This document shows, one piece after another, positions 10,001 to 19,073 of a stretch of 64,000 nt of DNA. Location: assembly GCF_019396345.1 (NCBI RefSeq), contig NZ_JAHKRM010000014.1:268649-332648 (forward strand). The letters run 5' to 3'. The position numbers were made by a program, and so were the translations under genes. Every line of letters begins with the position of its first letter. The stretch's first letter is position 1. This DNA comes from Nonomuraea guangzhouensis (GTDB lineage Bacteria > Actinomycetota > Actinomycetes > Streptosporangiales > Streptosporangiaceae). The notes under the pieces were generated by a model. It saw nothing but the letters and a program-made list of their open reading frames with translations. It had not been told where the DNA came from and searched no databases.

Positions 10001-11050
10001 CTATGCGGGTCCTGTGCTTCGCCGGACGATCAGTTCGGGGGTCACCTGGCGTAGCCGGGCGACTTTCGCTGGGTCTCCGATCCGGTCGCTGAGCAGGGCC
10101 GCCGCGGACCGGCCCATGGTGCGGCGCGGTTGGTCGACGGAGGTGAGAGAGATGTGGTGCGAGGCGGCCAGGTGGGTGTTGTCGTAACCGACCACCGACA
10201 GGTCGTCCGGCACCTTCAGCCCCAGTTCCGCCGCGGCCGAGAGGACGCCGAGCGCCACCACGTCGTTGGCGGCGAAGATCGCCGTGGGCCTGGGTTCGCG
10301 GCTGAGCAGGGCGAGGGCGGCCTGCCGGCCGTTCTCCTCGGTCGACTCCGCGGCCTCGACCATGATGTACGGCGCCAGCGAGTGCCTGCGCATCGCCACG
10401 AGATAACCCTCGCAGCGTGATGAGCGCGGACCCTCGATGTGCGCGATCCGCTTGTGGCCGTGCTCGACCAGGTGGTCGATGGCCAGACGGGCGCCGAGCT
10501 GGTCGTCGTCGACGACGATGTCGACACCGTCGAGCTCGATGTCACGTTCCCCTACGACGACCGTGGGCGTGTAGGAGGTCGCCTCGATCAGCGTCTCGCT
10601 GGTCGGCGCGATGCCGAGCAGCACCAGCCCGTCGACCCTGAGCTCGAGGAAGGCCTCCACGGCCTCGTCCTCGAAGGCGGGGTCCCACTGGCTGTTGCCG
10701 ATCAGCATGCGCAGTCCGTCGCCGTGCAGGCTCTCCTGCAGACCGTCGAGGAACTCGGCGTAGAACGGGTTGTGCAGGTCGGCGACGAGCGCGCCGACGA
10801 GGTGGGTACGGCCTTCGACGAGGCTCCGCGCGACCGCGTTGGGCCGGTAGCCGAGCTCGCGGGCCGCCTGCAGAACAGCTTGCCGCCGGTGCTCGCTCAC
10901 GTGCGGGGATCCGCGCAGTACGAGTGAGACCAGCGATTTCGAGACGCCGGCTCGCTCGGCGACGTTGCGGATGGTGGGTCTTGGCCGAGGCATCGCGTCT
11001 ACCTCACGGAGCTCGGCGATAGTTGAAGTGTTGACGGGTGGTCCTGACAT
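10001..11050 (-). CDS. LacI-family transcriptional regulator
   Basis: 349 residues. The N-terminal HTH is 'TIRNVAERAGVSKSLVSLVL' followed by the hinge 'GYRPNAVARSL'. The rest is a periplasmic-binding-protein-like effector domain with 'DLHNPFYAEFLDGLQ', 'HKRIAHIEGP' and 'PDDLSVVGYDNTHLA'. I chose ATG 11050 because GGGGGAGA lies four to eight bases upstream; a second ATG at 10993, closer to the HTH, is possible. No sugar-uptake genes are adjacent, so the effector and targets are unknown. A GACCCG...CGGGTC dyad (9989-10011) overlaps the stop codon. Confidence 0.9.
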   Translation of the reverse strand: MSGPPVNTSTIAELREVDAMPRPRPTIRNVAERAGVSKSLVSLVLRGSPHVSEHRRQAVLQAARELGYRPNAVARSLVEGRTHLVGALVADLHNPFYAEFLDGLQESLHGDGLRMLIGNSQWDPAFEDEAVEAFLELRVDGLVLLGIAPTSETLIEATSYTPTVVVGERDIELDGVDIVVDDDQLGARLAIDHLVEHGHKRIAHIEGPRSSRCEGYLVAMRRHSLAPYIMVEAAESTEENGRQAALALLSREPRPTAIFAANDVVALGVLSAAAELGLKVPDDLSVVGYDNTHLAASHHISLTSVDQPRRTMGRSAAALLSDRIGDPAKVARLRQVTPELIVRRSTGPA

Positions 11051-11196
11051 GTGTCTCCCCCGCGATGCGAAGTTGGGCACCTGTCTGACCAAACGATCGA
11101 GTTCGCCACAGGGTACGGCTTCAGGTTAGGGAAGGCTGATATTGACCAGTTGGCTACATGTCCGCTATTAGGCAGGGGGTCGGATACTGTGCAGTT

Positions 11197-11862
11197 GTGA
11201 CACTCGGGAAGTCAGCCGAAGCGGCCCGACCGGCTCGGCGCAGGCTCAGCGTGGATCGCCGTCGCGAGGAGCTCATGGCCGCGGCACTCGAGCTCTTCAG
11301 CACACGCGACGCGGAAGACGTCTCGATCGACGACGTGGCCTCGGCCGCCGGCGCTTCGCGGGCACTGGTCTACCACTACTTCGGTGGCAAGCAGGAGCTG
11401 TACGTAGCGGCGCTGAAGAGCGCGGCCGAGCAGCTGGAGTCGCGGCTGCGCCCGCAGGGCGGCGGCAGGCCGCTGGACGAACTCGCCTCGGGGCTGCGGC
11501 GCTACTTCGACTTCGTCGAGGAGCACGCGGCCGGATTCGCGGCGCTGCTGCGCGGTGGACCCGCCAACCGGGCGGGGGAGATCGGGGAGATCGTCGACGG
11601 GGTGCGGCAACGCCTCTTCCGGCTCATCCAGCGGCAGATGCGGGTGGAGCGGCCGAGTCCGGTGCTGCGTACGACGCTGAGATCGTGGATCGCGTCGGTG
11701 GAGACCGCGGGCCTGGACTGGCTGGAGCACCGCGACATCGAACGCGCGACGCTGGAGAAGATGCTCGTCGATCACATGGTGGCGCTACTCAGAGTAGCCG
11801 CCGGCTATGACGCGGAGGTCGACGGATTGCTGGATCTACTGACCAGGGAACAGCTCGCCTAG
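11197..11862 (+). CDS. TetR-family transcriptional regulator
   Basis: 221 residues from GTG 11197. HTH: 'SIDDVASAAGASRALVYHYF' followed by GGKQELY, typical of TetR. The ligand domain is not informative. An in-frame ATG at 11158 would add 13 residues. The GTG has a GATACT-like -10 hexamer about a dozen bases upstream and no Shine-Dalgarno, so a leaderless transcript is possible. Divergent from the LacI gene. Target unknown. Confidence 0.85.
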   Translation: MTLGKSAEAARPARRRLSVDRRREELMAAALELFSTRDAEDVSIDDVASAAGASRALVYHYFGGKQELYVAALKSAAEQLESRLRPQGGGRPLDELASGLRRYFDFVEEHAAGFAALLRGGPANRAGEIGEIVDGVRQRLFRLIQRQMRVERPSPVLRTTLRSWIASVETAGLDWLEHRDIERATLEKMLVDHMVALLRVAAGYDAEVDGLLDLLTREQLA

Positions 11863-11990
11863 GGAAGGATGGCGCCGGGCGGGCGGCGCCAGCTTCCCAC
11901 TACTACGACATGACGTCGTCACCTGGGTGGACCGGGCTGTCCAGCACGGCCCACCATTCAACCCCCCTGAGGTTCGTGACGACCCCGGCA

Positions 11991-12194
11991 CTACTCCGAG
12001 CGCTGCTGCGGAATGCCCGCCAGCAGTGCCCTGACCTCGGTCTCCCGGTAACGCCGGTGACCGCCGAGGGTACGAATCGACGTCAACTTGCCTGCCTTCG
12101 CCCACCGGGTAACGGTCTTGGGGTCGACCCTGAACATGGTCGCGACCTCAGCGGGCGTAAGCAGCGGCTCGGCCTCGGGTGTACGAGCTGACAT
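11991..12194 (-). CDS. bldC: developmental regulator BldC (MerR-like DNA-binding protein)
   Basis: 67 residues; the near-complete match to remembered Streptomyces BldC is striking ('LLTPAEVATMFRVDPKTVTRW', 'LGGHRRYRETEVRALL'). BldC is a single-domain MerR-type HTH that binds DNA in cooperative head-to-tail arrays and holds back entry into development and secondary metabolism. It has no effector domain, as expected. In Streptomyces it is also near valine dehydrogenase and the purF/purM genes, as here, so this is a conserved neighbourhood. Confidence 0.93.
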   Translation of the reverse strand: MSARTPEAEPLLTPAEVATMFRVDPKTVTRWAKAGKLTSIRTLGGHRRYRETEVRALLAGIPQQRSE

Positions 12195-12516
12195 TTGTGC
12201 GGCCTCTCCTCCGTGTGGACCGGCTCAGCGATCCTGTGACTCCCTTTGCGCGTGTCACGGATGTCCCCCTATAGCCCAGAGCGTGCGGCTTTTCTGAGCC
12301 ATATGCGGCATCACCCGAAGTGACCATACCGCCACGCAGAGCGATTTGCGAGCCCTTCTTTGACCCAACTGCCCGCTCACATGGCGATGTCACGCTCGGT
12401 GATTCTAGCGACACGTTTCGTGGTATCGCAGTGAAAACGGCAAACTACTCAGTTCGCAGAAGAGAGCAGCCGCGAGTCATGACCTACTTATGCAGGTCAG
12501 ACGGTTGCATTGGGGC
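12195..12516. other. 322-base intergenic region upstream of bldC
   Basis: No gene supported. GC content is lower than in the flanking genes. It should hold the bldC promoter and 5' leader. A dyad TGACCT-N8-AGGTCA lies at 12480-12499, downstream of the next minus-strand gene, and could be a weak terminator. No tRNA or recognisable riboswitch. Confidence 0.6.
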
Positions 12517-13380
12517 TCAGTTGGCAGATTCCAGAAGTTGCATTGACTTCCAGCGCAGGATCACCCTCTGATACATGGCGTAGGCAAGTTCTTCTTGACC
12601 CGTGTCCAGCCCCGTGAGGGCCGCGGAGAGCTCCGCGACGGACTGATCCGCTTGCAGGGCGTCATCATCCATAAGGCGCACCAACCCGCCGTAATCGAGC
12701 TCGACCAGCGAGTGCGGGTGGAACTCCTCAAGCCACCTGGCCACGTCCTCCACGTCGAAGTTGGCCGACACCTCGCCCAGGTGCCTGCGCAGCACCTGCA
12801 ACGCCCGCGCGGAACGCCTCCTGGCCTGGGCCATGGAGGTGACGTAGATGAGGTTGCGTCCCGTCGTGGTGGTCACGTCCTGTCCCGGGGTCGAGGAGCC
12901 GAGCACCAGCCAGCGCTCGTTGCCGTCGAAGGGCACGAACCACGCGGGTGGCACGTGCCAGGCCGTGGTGCGGATGTGGGTCCGGAGCGCGGAGGAGCCA
13001 CCCGTGCGCTTGTACCTGTCGAAGTCGTCGACGGTCTGCTCGGCGATCGCCTTCGGGACAAACCGGTCCATGAGCTTCACGGGAGTGCTGCCACGCAGCC
13101 TTGAGAAGGCCAGCCACGAGCGCAACCGCGTCTGCCACGGACAGACATAGAGCCGGTCCTCAACGCGCCGCAGATAGGCGTTGGGGCTCTCCTGCGCGGG
13201 TGCCGGGTGGGGCGGCATGCCGAGCAGGCGCCTGACGGCCTCGTCGTGCTCGGCGTTGAGGGCGGTGGCCCGGCGGGGACGGTCGCGCGATTCGGCGTAC
13301 TCGGCCCAGACCTTGCGCTCGGACTCGGCGAACGCGGTCAGCGGCTCGTAGACCCGGAGGTAAGCGGCATAGGGCAGCAC
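12517..13380 (-). CDS. conserved hypothetical protein between bldC and valine dehydrogenase
   Basis: 287 residues from GTG 13380. Rich in Arg/Trp and predicted mostly helical; no signal peptide, membrane span or catalytic motif stands out. I recall a protein of similar size at the same place in other actinomycetes (between bldC and the Leu/Val dehydrogenase gene), which argues for a real, conserved gene. No function can be given. Divergent from vdh, 111 bases between starts. Confidence 0.75.
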   Translation of the reverse strand: MLPYAAYLRVYEPLTAFAESERKVWAEYAESRDRPRRATALNAEHDEAVRRLLGMPPHPAPAQESPNAYLRRVEDRLYVCPWQTRLRSWLAFSRLRGSTPVKLMDRFVPKAIAEQTVDDFDRYKRTGGSSALRTHIRTTAWHVPPAWFVPFDGNERWLVLGSSTPGQDVTTTTGRNLIYVTSMAQARRRSARALQVLRRHLGEVSANFDVEDVARWLEEFHPHSLVELDYGGLVRLMDDDALQADQSVAELSAALTGLDTGQEELAYAMYQRVILRWKSMQLLESAN

Positions 13381-13491
13381 GGAGGCATCGTGTCATGAAG
13401 ACAACCTGCTCGCACCGTCGCGGCTATTACGCTGAGAAGCGATATCCGTCGCAACGGAGCGACGGAGTGTAACGGACAGGGAGTCACTACC

Positions 13492-14571
13492 GTGACCGAT
13501 GTCTTCGGTTCGTCCCACAAGGACGTCCATGAGCAGGTCGTATTCTGCGCGGACGAGCAGAGCGGCCTGCGTGCCATCATCGCCATCCACAACACCGCAC
13601 TCGGGCCGGCCCTGGGAGGCACCAGGTTCTACCCCTACCCGGACGAGCAGGCGGCCCTGGCCGACGTGCTCAACCTGGCCAAGGGCATGGCTTACAAGAA
13701 CGCGCTGGCCGGTCTCGACCTCGGCGGCGGCAAGGCCGTCATCATCGGCGACCCGGGCCGGGACAAGAGCGAGGCGCTGCTGCGCGCCTACGGCCGCTTC
13801 ATCGAGTCGCTCGGCGGGCGCTACATCACCGCCTGTGACGTGGGCACGTACAGCGAGGACATGGATGTCATCGCGAGGGAGTCGCGCTCCGTGGTCGGCC
13901 GCACGCTGGCCCATGGCGGCGCCGGAGACTCCTCGATCCTCACCGCGTTCGGCGTCTTCCAGGGCATGCGGGCCTCGGCCGAGCGCGTGTACGGCACGCC
14001 GTCGCTGCTCGGCAGGCGGGTCGGCGTCGAGGGCGTCGGCAAGGTCGGCCACCGGCTGGTGGGCCTGCTGCGCGAGGACGGGGCCGAGGTGGTCGTCTGC
14101 GACGTCGACCCCAAGGCGGTCGAGCGCGTACGGCAGCGCCACCCCGAGGTGGACGTCGTGGCAGACGCGGCGGCGCTCATCGCGGCCGACATCGATGTGT
14201 TCGCCCCCTGCGCGCTGGGCGGGGCGCTCGATGACCGGGCATCGGCCACGCTCCGCGCCAAGATCGTCTGTGGCGCGGCCAACAACCAGCTCGCCCATCC
14301 CGGGGTCGAGAAGCAGCTCGCGGAGCGCGGCATCCTCTACGCGCCCGACTACGTGGTCAACTCGGGCGGCGTGATCCAGGTCGCGGACGAGCTCGAGGGC
14401 TTCAACATGGAGCGTGCCAGAGCCAAGGCGACCCAGATCTACGACACGACTCTGAAGATCTTCGCGATCGCGACCGAGGAGGGCGTCCCTCCGGCGGTCG
14501 CAGCAGATAGGCTGGCCGAGCGCAGAATGTCGGAAGTCGGGCGTATTAGGGGCATTTGGCTGGGCCACTGA
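13492..14571 (+). CDS. vdh: Leu/Val (valine) dehydrogenase
   Basis: 359 residues from GTG 13492, behind a GGGAGT site. NAD-dependent oxidative deamination of branched-chain amino acids to 2-oxoacids, which feed branched-chain dehydrogenase complexes, fatty-acid primers and polyketides. Visible: 'GPALGGTRF', 'LAKGMAYKNALAGLDLGGGKAV' with the catalytic Lys, 'CDVGT', the NAD fold motif 'VEGVGKVGHRL', 'CGAANNQLA' and 'YVVNSGGVI'. Length is typical. The 2-oxoacid dehydrogenase operon at 37 kb could take its products. Confidence 0.94.
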   Translation: MTDVFGSSHKDVHEQVVFCADEQSGLRAIIAIHNTALGPALGGTRFYPYPDEQAALADVLNLAKGMAYKNALAGLDLGGGKAVIIGDPGRDKSEALLRAYGRFIESLGGRYITACDVGTYSEDMDVIARESRSVVGRTLAHGGAGDSSILTAFGVFQGMRASAERVYGTPSLLGRRVGVEGVGKVGHRLVGLLREDGAEVVVCDVDPKAVERVRQRHPEVDVVADAAALIAADIDVFAPCALGGALDDRASATLRAKIVCGAANNQLAHPGVEKQLAERGILYAPDYVVNSGGVIQVADELEGFNMERARAKATQIYDTTLKIFAIATEEGVPPAVAADRLAERRMSEVGRIRGIWLGH

Positions 14572-14722
14572 CGCCCCACGCCCATACGACGTACCGAGCT
14601 GGGCACAAAACAGGTACGGTAATAGGCGAACGATAGGCTGACGCCCAAAGTCAGGCGGCGTCAGTGTGTGGTGCGTTAGCGACGAGGGGTCGGGGACGAC
14701 CCCACACGAGGGGGTCGAGCCA

Positions 14723-14947
14723 ATGGGGCGCGGCCGAGCAAAGGCCAAGCAGGTCAAGGTTGCTCGCCAGCTGAAGTACAACAGCGGTGGCACGGATCTT
14801 GATCGTCTTCGCGATGAACTCGGGGTCGGAGACTCCAGCGACAACGACGACGCCGACGACCTCAGCGATGAGCTGGCGGATCGCTATGCCGATTACGCCG
14901 ATGACTACAGCAACAACGACGACGGTCGTTCGTCCGGGCGTTCGTAG
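14723..14947 (+). CDS. DUF3073 family small protein
   Basis: 74 residues from ATG 14723 with GAGGGGGT upstream. Basic N-terminus ('GRGRAKAKQVKVARQLKYNS') and a strongly acidic Asp/Ser-rich tail. This charge-split layout and position near bldC/vdh/purM fit the actinobacterial DUF3073 family, of unknown function. A strong terminator follows within 25 bases. Confidence 0.85.
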   Translation: MGRGRAKAKQVKVARQLKYNSGGTDLDRLRDELGVGDSSDNDDADDLSDELADRYADYADDYSNNDDGRSSGRS

Positions 14948-14971
14948 TCGTTCTTCTGGTTGAGCGAAGCC

Positions 14972-15011
14972 CACCCCACGGCACCCACCCGTGGGGTGAG
15001 TTTTCTTTTTT
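14972..15011 (+). terminator. Rho-independent terminator after the DUF3073 gene
   Basis: A 9-bp stem (14972-14980 with 14990-14998, CACCCCACG/CGTGGGGTG) with a 9-base loop is followed by a T-rich run (TTTTCTTTTTT). This is the clearest intrinsic terminator in the window. Confidence 0.9.
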
Positions 15012-15180
15012 GTGGGTTTACGGCACGGCCAACTTGGCCGCCACCCGCCGTACAGGGCTGGGGGCCTCCAGGAATACGGCCGCTGAGCCCGCACAGGGCC
15101 GGGCGCCGTTACAAGACGGTGAGACCATCTGGGTGGTGAATTGGCGGCAGGTGTCGCCAGCGCAACCCCTGCCGCCCGTG

Positions 15181-16206
15181 TCAGCGGTAGCTGGCCTTGC
15201 CTGTGCCCTCGGTGATTTCGCCCAGGACCCAGGCCTCCAGGCCGCGGTCGGCCAGGAGGCGTAGGGCCTCGTCCGCAGCCTCCTGTGCCACGATGGCGGC
15301 CATGCCGACGCCCAGGTTGAAGGTCTTGTCCATGTCCTTCTGGGCGATCTTGCCGTGGCCGGCCAGGATCGAGAAGATCGGTGGTGGGGTCCACGACGAG
15401 CGGTCGAGGGCGGCGTCCAGGTGGTCGGGGAGTGAGCGGGACAGGTTGTTCTCGATGCCGCCGCCCGTGATGTGGGCGTAGGCGTGCACGTCCACCGCGC
15501 GGGCCAGCTCCAGGCAGTCGAGCGAGTAGACCCGGGTGGGCTCCAGCAGCTCGGCGCCCAGCGGCCTGGTCAGCTCGTCGAGGTGGGCGTCGAGCGACAG
15601 CGACGACTCGCGCAGCACGTGGCGTACCAGCGAATAGCCGTTGGAGTGCACTCCCGACGACGCCAGGCCGAGCACCGCGTCGCCGGCCCGCACGCGGGAG
15701 GCGCCGAGCATCGCCGATGCCTCCACGACGCCGGTGCCCGCGCCGGCCAGGTCGTATTCGTCGGGGCCCATGGCGCCCGGGTGTTCGGCGGTCTCGCCGC
15801 CGAGCAGGGCCGCCCCGGCCAGCCGGCAGCCCTCGGCGACGCCGCCGACGATCTCGGCGATCCGCTCGGGCACCACCTTGCCGCAGGCGATGTAGTCGGT
15901 CATGAACAGCGGCTCGGCGCCGCACACCACCAGGTCGTCGAGGACCATGGCGACGAGGTCGATGCCGATCGTGTCGTGCTTGCCGTATCGCTGGGCGAGC
16001 ATGACCTTGGTGCCCACGCCGTCGGTCGAGGTGGCCAGCAGCGGGCGCTGGTAGCGCAGCAGGGCCGAGGCGTCGAACAGGCCGGCGAAGCCGCTGGCGT
16101 CGTCGACCACCTCGGGCCGGCGCGAGCGGGCCACCTTCGCCTTCATCAGCGAGACGGCGCGCTCGCCCGCCTCGATGTCGACTCCGGCGGCCTCGTACGT
16201 CGTCAC
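15181..16206 (-). CDS. purM: phosphoribosylformylglycinamidine cyclo-ligase (AIR synthetase)
   Basis: 341 residues; ATP-dependent ring closure of FGAM to AIR, step 5 of purine synthesis. Visible: 'STDGVGTKVMLA', 'CGAEPLFMTDYIACGK', 'LLGGETAEHPG', 'SSGVHSNGYSLVR' and 'ITGGGIENNLSRSLP'. Start is GTG at 16204-16206, overlapping the purF TGA (GTGA), so purF and purM are translationally coupled. Length normal. Confidence 0.96.
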   Translation of the reverse strand: MTTYEAAGVDIEAGERAVSLMKAKVARSRRPEVVDDASGFAGLFDASALLRYQRPLLATSTDGVGTKVMLAQRYGKHDTIGIDLVAMVLDDLVVCGAEPLFMTDYIACGKVVPERIAEIVGGVAEGCRLAGAALLGGETAEHPGAMGPDEYDLAGAGTGVVEASAMLGASRVRAGDAVLGLASSGVHSNGYSLVRHVLRESSLSLDAHLDELTRPLGAELLEPTRVYSLDCLELARAVDVHAYAHITGGGIENNLSRSLPDHLDAALDRSSWTPPPIFSILAGHGKIAQKDMDKTFNLGVGMAAIVAQEAADEALRLLADRGLEAWVLGEITEGTGKASYR

Positions 16207-17636
16207 GCCTTGCTCTCCAACACGAACTTGCCCACGTTGTCCTGGTCGATGGGGATGGGATAGGAACCGTCGAAGCAGGCCCGGCACAGGCGCTCGGCGG
16301 GGATGGTGGTGGCCTTGGTCAGGCCCTCCAGCGAGATGTAGCCCAGCGAGTCGGCGCCGAGCGAGGCGCGGATCTCCTCGACGGTGAGCGAACCCGCGAT
16401 GAGCTCGGCCCTGGTGGCGAAGTCGATGCCGTAGAAGCACGGCCAGGCCACGGGCGGCGAGGAGATGCGTACGTGCACCTCTTTGGCGCCGGCCTCGCGC
16501 AGCATCCTGACGATCGCGCGCTGGGTGTTGCCACGGACGATCGAGTCGTCCACGACGACGAGGCGCTTGCCCTCGACGACCTCGCGCAGCGGGTTGAGCT
16601 TGAGCCTGATGCCGAGCTGCCGGATGGTCTGCGAGGGCTGGATGAAGGTGCGGCCGACGTAGGAGTTCTTCACCAGGCCCTGGCCGTAGGGGATGCCGCT
16701 CTCCTGGGCGTAGCCGACGGCGGCGGGCGTGCCGGACTCGGGCGTCGGGATGACCAGGTCGGCCTCGACCGGGTGCTCGCGGGCCAGCTCGCGGCCCACC
16801 TCGACCCGGGTGACCTGCACGCCGCGCCCGGCGATGGTGGTGTCGGGGCGGGCCAGATAGACGTACTCGAACAGGCAGCCCTTCGGCTCGGCCAGCGCGA
16901 ACCGGCGTGACCTGACGCCGCGCTCGTCGATCGTGAGCAGCTCGCCCGGCTCGATCTCGCGGGTGAACGTGGCACCCACGATGTCGAGCGCGGCCGTCTC
17001 GGAGGCCACCACCCAGCCCCGCTCCAGCCGGCCCAGGACCAGCGGGCGGATGCCCTGCGGGTCACGGGCCGCGTAGAGGGTCTTCTCGTTCATGAACACC
17101 AGCGAGTAGGCACCCTTGACCTGCGGCAGCAGCTCGGCCGCCGCGTCCTCGATGGACCGGTCGTCCTGGGCGAGCAGCGTGGTGAGCACGTCGGTGTCGG
17201 TGGTCGCCCTGGTCGCCCCGGGGGCCAGCCGCTGGGCCAGCTCCGGGGTGTTGATCAGGTTGCCGTTGTGGGCGAGCGCGAGGCCGCCGACGTCGGTGGA
17301 GCTGAGCGTGGGCTGGGCGTTCTCCCACACGCTGGAGCCGGTCGTGGAGTAGCGGCAGTGGCCGATGGCCAGGTGGCCCCGGAGTGTCCCGAGCACCGAC
17401 TCGTCGAAGACCTGGGCGACCAGGCCCATGTCCTTGTAGACGAGGATGCGGCTGCCCTCGCTGACCGCGATGCCTGCGGACTCCTGTCCGCGGTGTTGCA
17501 ACGCGTACAGACCGTAGTAGGTGAGTTTGGAGACTTCCTCGCCTGGCGCCCAGACGCCGAAGACACCACAAGCGTCTTGCGGAGCACGGTCTTGGGGGTC
17601 CAGGTCATGGCCGAGCCGGCCGTCGCCTTTCAGCAC
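16203..17636 (-). CDS. purF: amidophosphoribosyltransferase
   Basis: 477 residues; glutamine-dependent conversion of PRPP to phosphoribosylamine, first committed purine step. The mature N-terminal nucleophile would be Cys23 ('DACGVFGVW') after removal of a propeptide. Glutaminase residues 'HRGQESAG' and 'AHNGNLIN' and the PRPP loop 'LVVVDDSIVRGNT' are present. Cys residues near the C-terminus ('RLCRACFDG') fit the Fe-S-containing Bacillus-type enzyme. GTG start; upstream gene of the purF-purM pair. Confidence 0.96.
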   Translation of the reverse strand: MLKGDGRLGHDLDPQDRAPQDACGVFGVWAPGEEVSKLTYYGLYALQHRGQESAGIAVSEGSRILVYKDMGLVAQVFDESVLGTLRGHLAIGHCRYSTTGSSVWENAQPTLSSTDVGGLALAHNGNLINTPELAQRLAPGATRATTDTDVLTTLLAQDDRSIEDAAAELLPQVKGAYSLVFMNEKTLYAARDPQGIRPLVLGRLERGWVVASETAALDIVGATFTREIEPGELLTIDERGVRSRRFALAEPKGCLFEYVYLARPDTTIAGRGVQVTRVEVGRELAREHPVEADLVIPTPESGTPAAVGYAQESGIPYGQGLVKNSYVGRTFIQPSQTIRQLGIRLKLNPLREVVEGKRLVVVDDSIVRGNTQRAIVRMLREAGAKEVHVRISSPPVAWPCFYGIDFATRAELIAGSLTVEEIRASLGADSLGYISLEGLTKATTIPAERLCRACFDGSYPIPIDQDNVGKFVLESKA

Positions 17637-17685
17637 GTGCTTCAGTCTAGGTCGGCCGCTCCCCTGCTCGCACCCGGGGGCCAGA

Positions 17686-18432
17686 TCAGAGGGCGTGCGC
17701 CGACCGGCCGGCGTTGGATCCGTCGCGGATGATCTCTCCGGTGAGGTTGCGGTTCGCGGCGGAGCCGAGGAAGACGATCAGTGCCGCCAGGTCGTCCGCC
17801 GTCGAGAGCCTCCGGGTGGGGGTACGGGCGGCGAGCGCGTCCGCGACCTCCTGCGGGACGGGCCGCTCGCGCTCGGTGAGAGTGAATCCGGCGGCGGCCA
17901 CGTTCACCAGGATGCCGTCCTTGCCGGCCTCCCAGGCGAGCGCGCGGGCCATGCCGTGCAGAGCCATCTTGGCCGTGCCGTACGCCCCGGGACCCGGCAG
18001 TCCCTCCTCCGCCGCACCCGATGAGACGAACACGATCCGCCCGAAACCGTTGCGCCGCATGCCGGGCAGCACGGCCCCCACGAGGACGGCGTTGCCGACC
18101 ACGTTGGCGTGCAGGGCGGCCGTCCACTCCGCCGCGGGCACGTCTTCGAAGGGGACGCTGTTGGGCATGATCGTGCCCCAGCGCACGGCGTTGGCGACCA
18201 GCGCGTCGACCGGCCCCACCTCCTCGGCGGCGGTGGTGATGCTCGCGTGGTCCTCCAGGTCGAGGCGTACGGCGGCGGCCTTGCCGCCGGCCTGCTCCAC
18301 TCGCTTGACCACCTGGGCCGCCCGATCTTCGCCGGAGTTGTAGGTGATGGTGACGCGGGCTCCCGTGGCTCCGTAGGCGACGGCCGTGGCCGCGCCGATG
18401 CCGGAGGAACCGCCGGTGATGAGAACGTGCAT
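17686..18432 (-). CDS. short-chain dehydrogenase/reductase
   Basis: 248 residues. Classical SDR: cofactor motif 'TGGSSGIG' near the N-terminus, an Asp (LDLED) for cofactor or adenine contact, 'VSSGAA' (catalytic Ser) and 'YGTAK' (Tyr-x-x-x-Lys). Substrate unknown. ATG 18432 has AGGAG seven bases upstream; a TTG six bases earlier is less likely. A MarR gene lies just upstream in the same direction with a twin palindrome between, so this SDR is probably the regulated gene. Confidence 0.88.
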   Translation of the reverse strand: MHVLITGGSSGIGAATAVAYGATGARVTITYNSGEDRAAQVVKRVEQAGGKAAAVRLDLEDHASITTAAEEVGPVDALVANAVRWGTIMPNSVPFEDVPAAEWTAALHANVVGNAVLVGAVLPGMRRNGFGRIVFVSSGAAEEGLPGPGAYGTAKMALHGMARALAWEAGKDGILVNVAAAGFTLTERERPVPQEVADALAARTPTRRLSTADDLAALIVFLGSAANRNLTGEIIRDGSNAGRSAHAL

Positions 18433-18450
18433 GTTCAAACTCCTTGTAAA

Positions 18451-18474
18451 TTAGCCGACTAATTAGCCAGCTAA
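18451..18474. promoter_or_regulatory. twin abutting palindromes, likely MarR operator
   Basis: Two 12-mers sit end to end: TTAGCCGACTAA (18451-18462) and TTAGCCAGCTAA (18463-18474). The second is a 5-bp inverted repeat TTAGC/GCTAA; the first matches at TTAG/CTAA. The pair lies 19 bases upstream of the SDR start, the expected place for a MarR repressor site. Confidence 0.65.
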
Positions 18475-18526
18475 CATCAGGCGGGCGCCGGACCACAAGG
18501 CGGTTTCGCTGGGAGTGAAAGGGTTC

Positions 18527-18931
18527 TTAGGGCATGGCACGCAGCAGGCGGGCGAACACCTCGCGCTCCCCGGCGTCGAAGGTGCCCAGCAGCTCTTCGT
18601 CCATCCTCGCCCAGATCTGTTCCACGGGCTCGCGGACGGCCTTGCCCGCGTCGGTCAGCCAGACGCGGGTCACCCGTGGCCGGTCGGGGTCGGGTGCCCG
18701 GTGCAGGAAGCCGGCCCGTTCCAGGCGCTGGACGGTCTTGGTGACGGTCGGCGGCTCGACGCCCAGCCTGCCGATGAGCTCGCTCTGAGTGAGGCCGTCC
18801 TGCTTCCATAGTTGGTTGAGCAGCAGTTCCTGGCCGACGTGCAGACCCAGCGGGACCAAGGCCGCCGCGATCTGGTTGCGATGCGTCTTCATGATCATGA
18901 TCAGCGCGTAGGTCAGGGTCTCGTCCAGCAT
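18527..18931 (-). CDS. MarR-family transcriptional regulator
   Basis: 134 residues. Winged-helix MarR fold: 'LTQSELIGRLGVEPPTVTKTVQRLERAGFLHRAPDPDRPR' covers the recognition helix and wing, with flanking dimerisation helices. GAGGAG directly abuts the ATG at 18931 with no spacing, so the true start could be a few codons later (for example the Met at 'MKTHRN'). Probably represses the downstream SDR gene; its ligand is unknown. Confidence 0.88.
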   Translation of the reverse strand: MLDETLTYALIMIMKTHRNQIAAALVPLGLHVGQELLLNQLWKQDGLTQSELIGRLGVEPPTVTKTVQRLERAGFLHRAPDPDRPRVTRVWLTDAGKAVREPVEQIWARMDEELLGTFDAGEREVFARLLRAMP

Positions 18932-19073
18932 CTCCTCATCTTGCCCGCCGCCTGCCGCTTTGGTGCATGGTGACCCAAGGATGAGGGGGGTTTTACCGTG
19001 TCGTGCGGTTTCGGTGGTGGCATGCGCGAAAGGGTGAAGTATCCGGCATGCAGACCCGTCGGGAGACGCAGAC

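Noticed and set aside
9989..10011. GACCCG...CGGGTC as a terminator of the LacI gene
   Set aside because: It overlaps the stop codon and lacks a T run; too weak to list as a terminator.
12480..12499. TGACCT-N8-AGGTCA as a terminator
   Set aside because: Stem is only six pairs and no T tract follows, so it is mentioned only within the intergenic entry.
13160..13396. 78-residue frame overlapping the start of the gene at 12517-13380
   Set aside because: Lies within a better-supported gene in another frame and has Arg/Pro-rich shadow composition.
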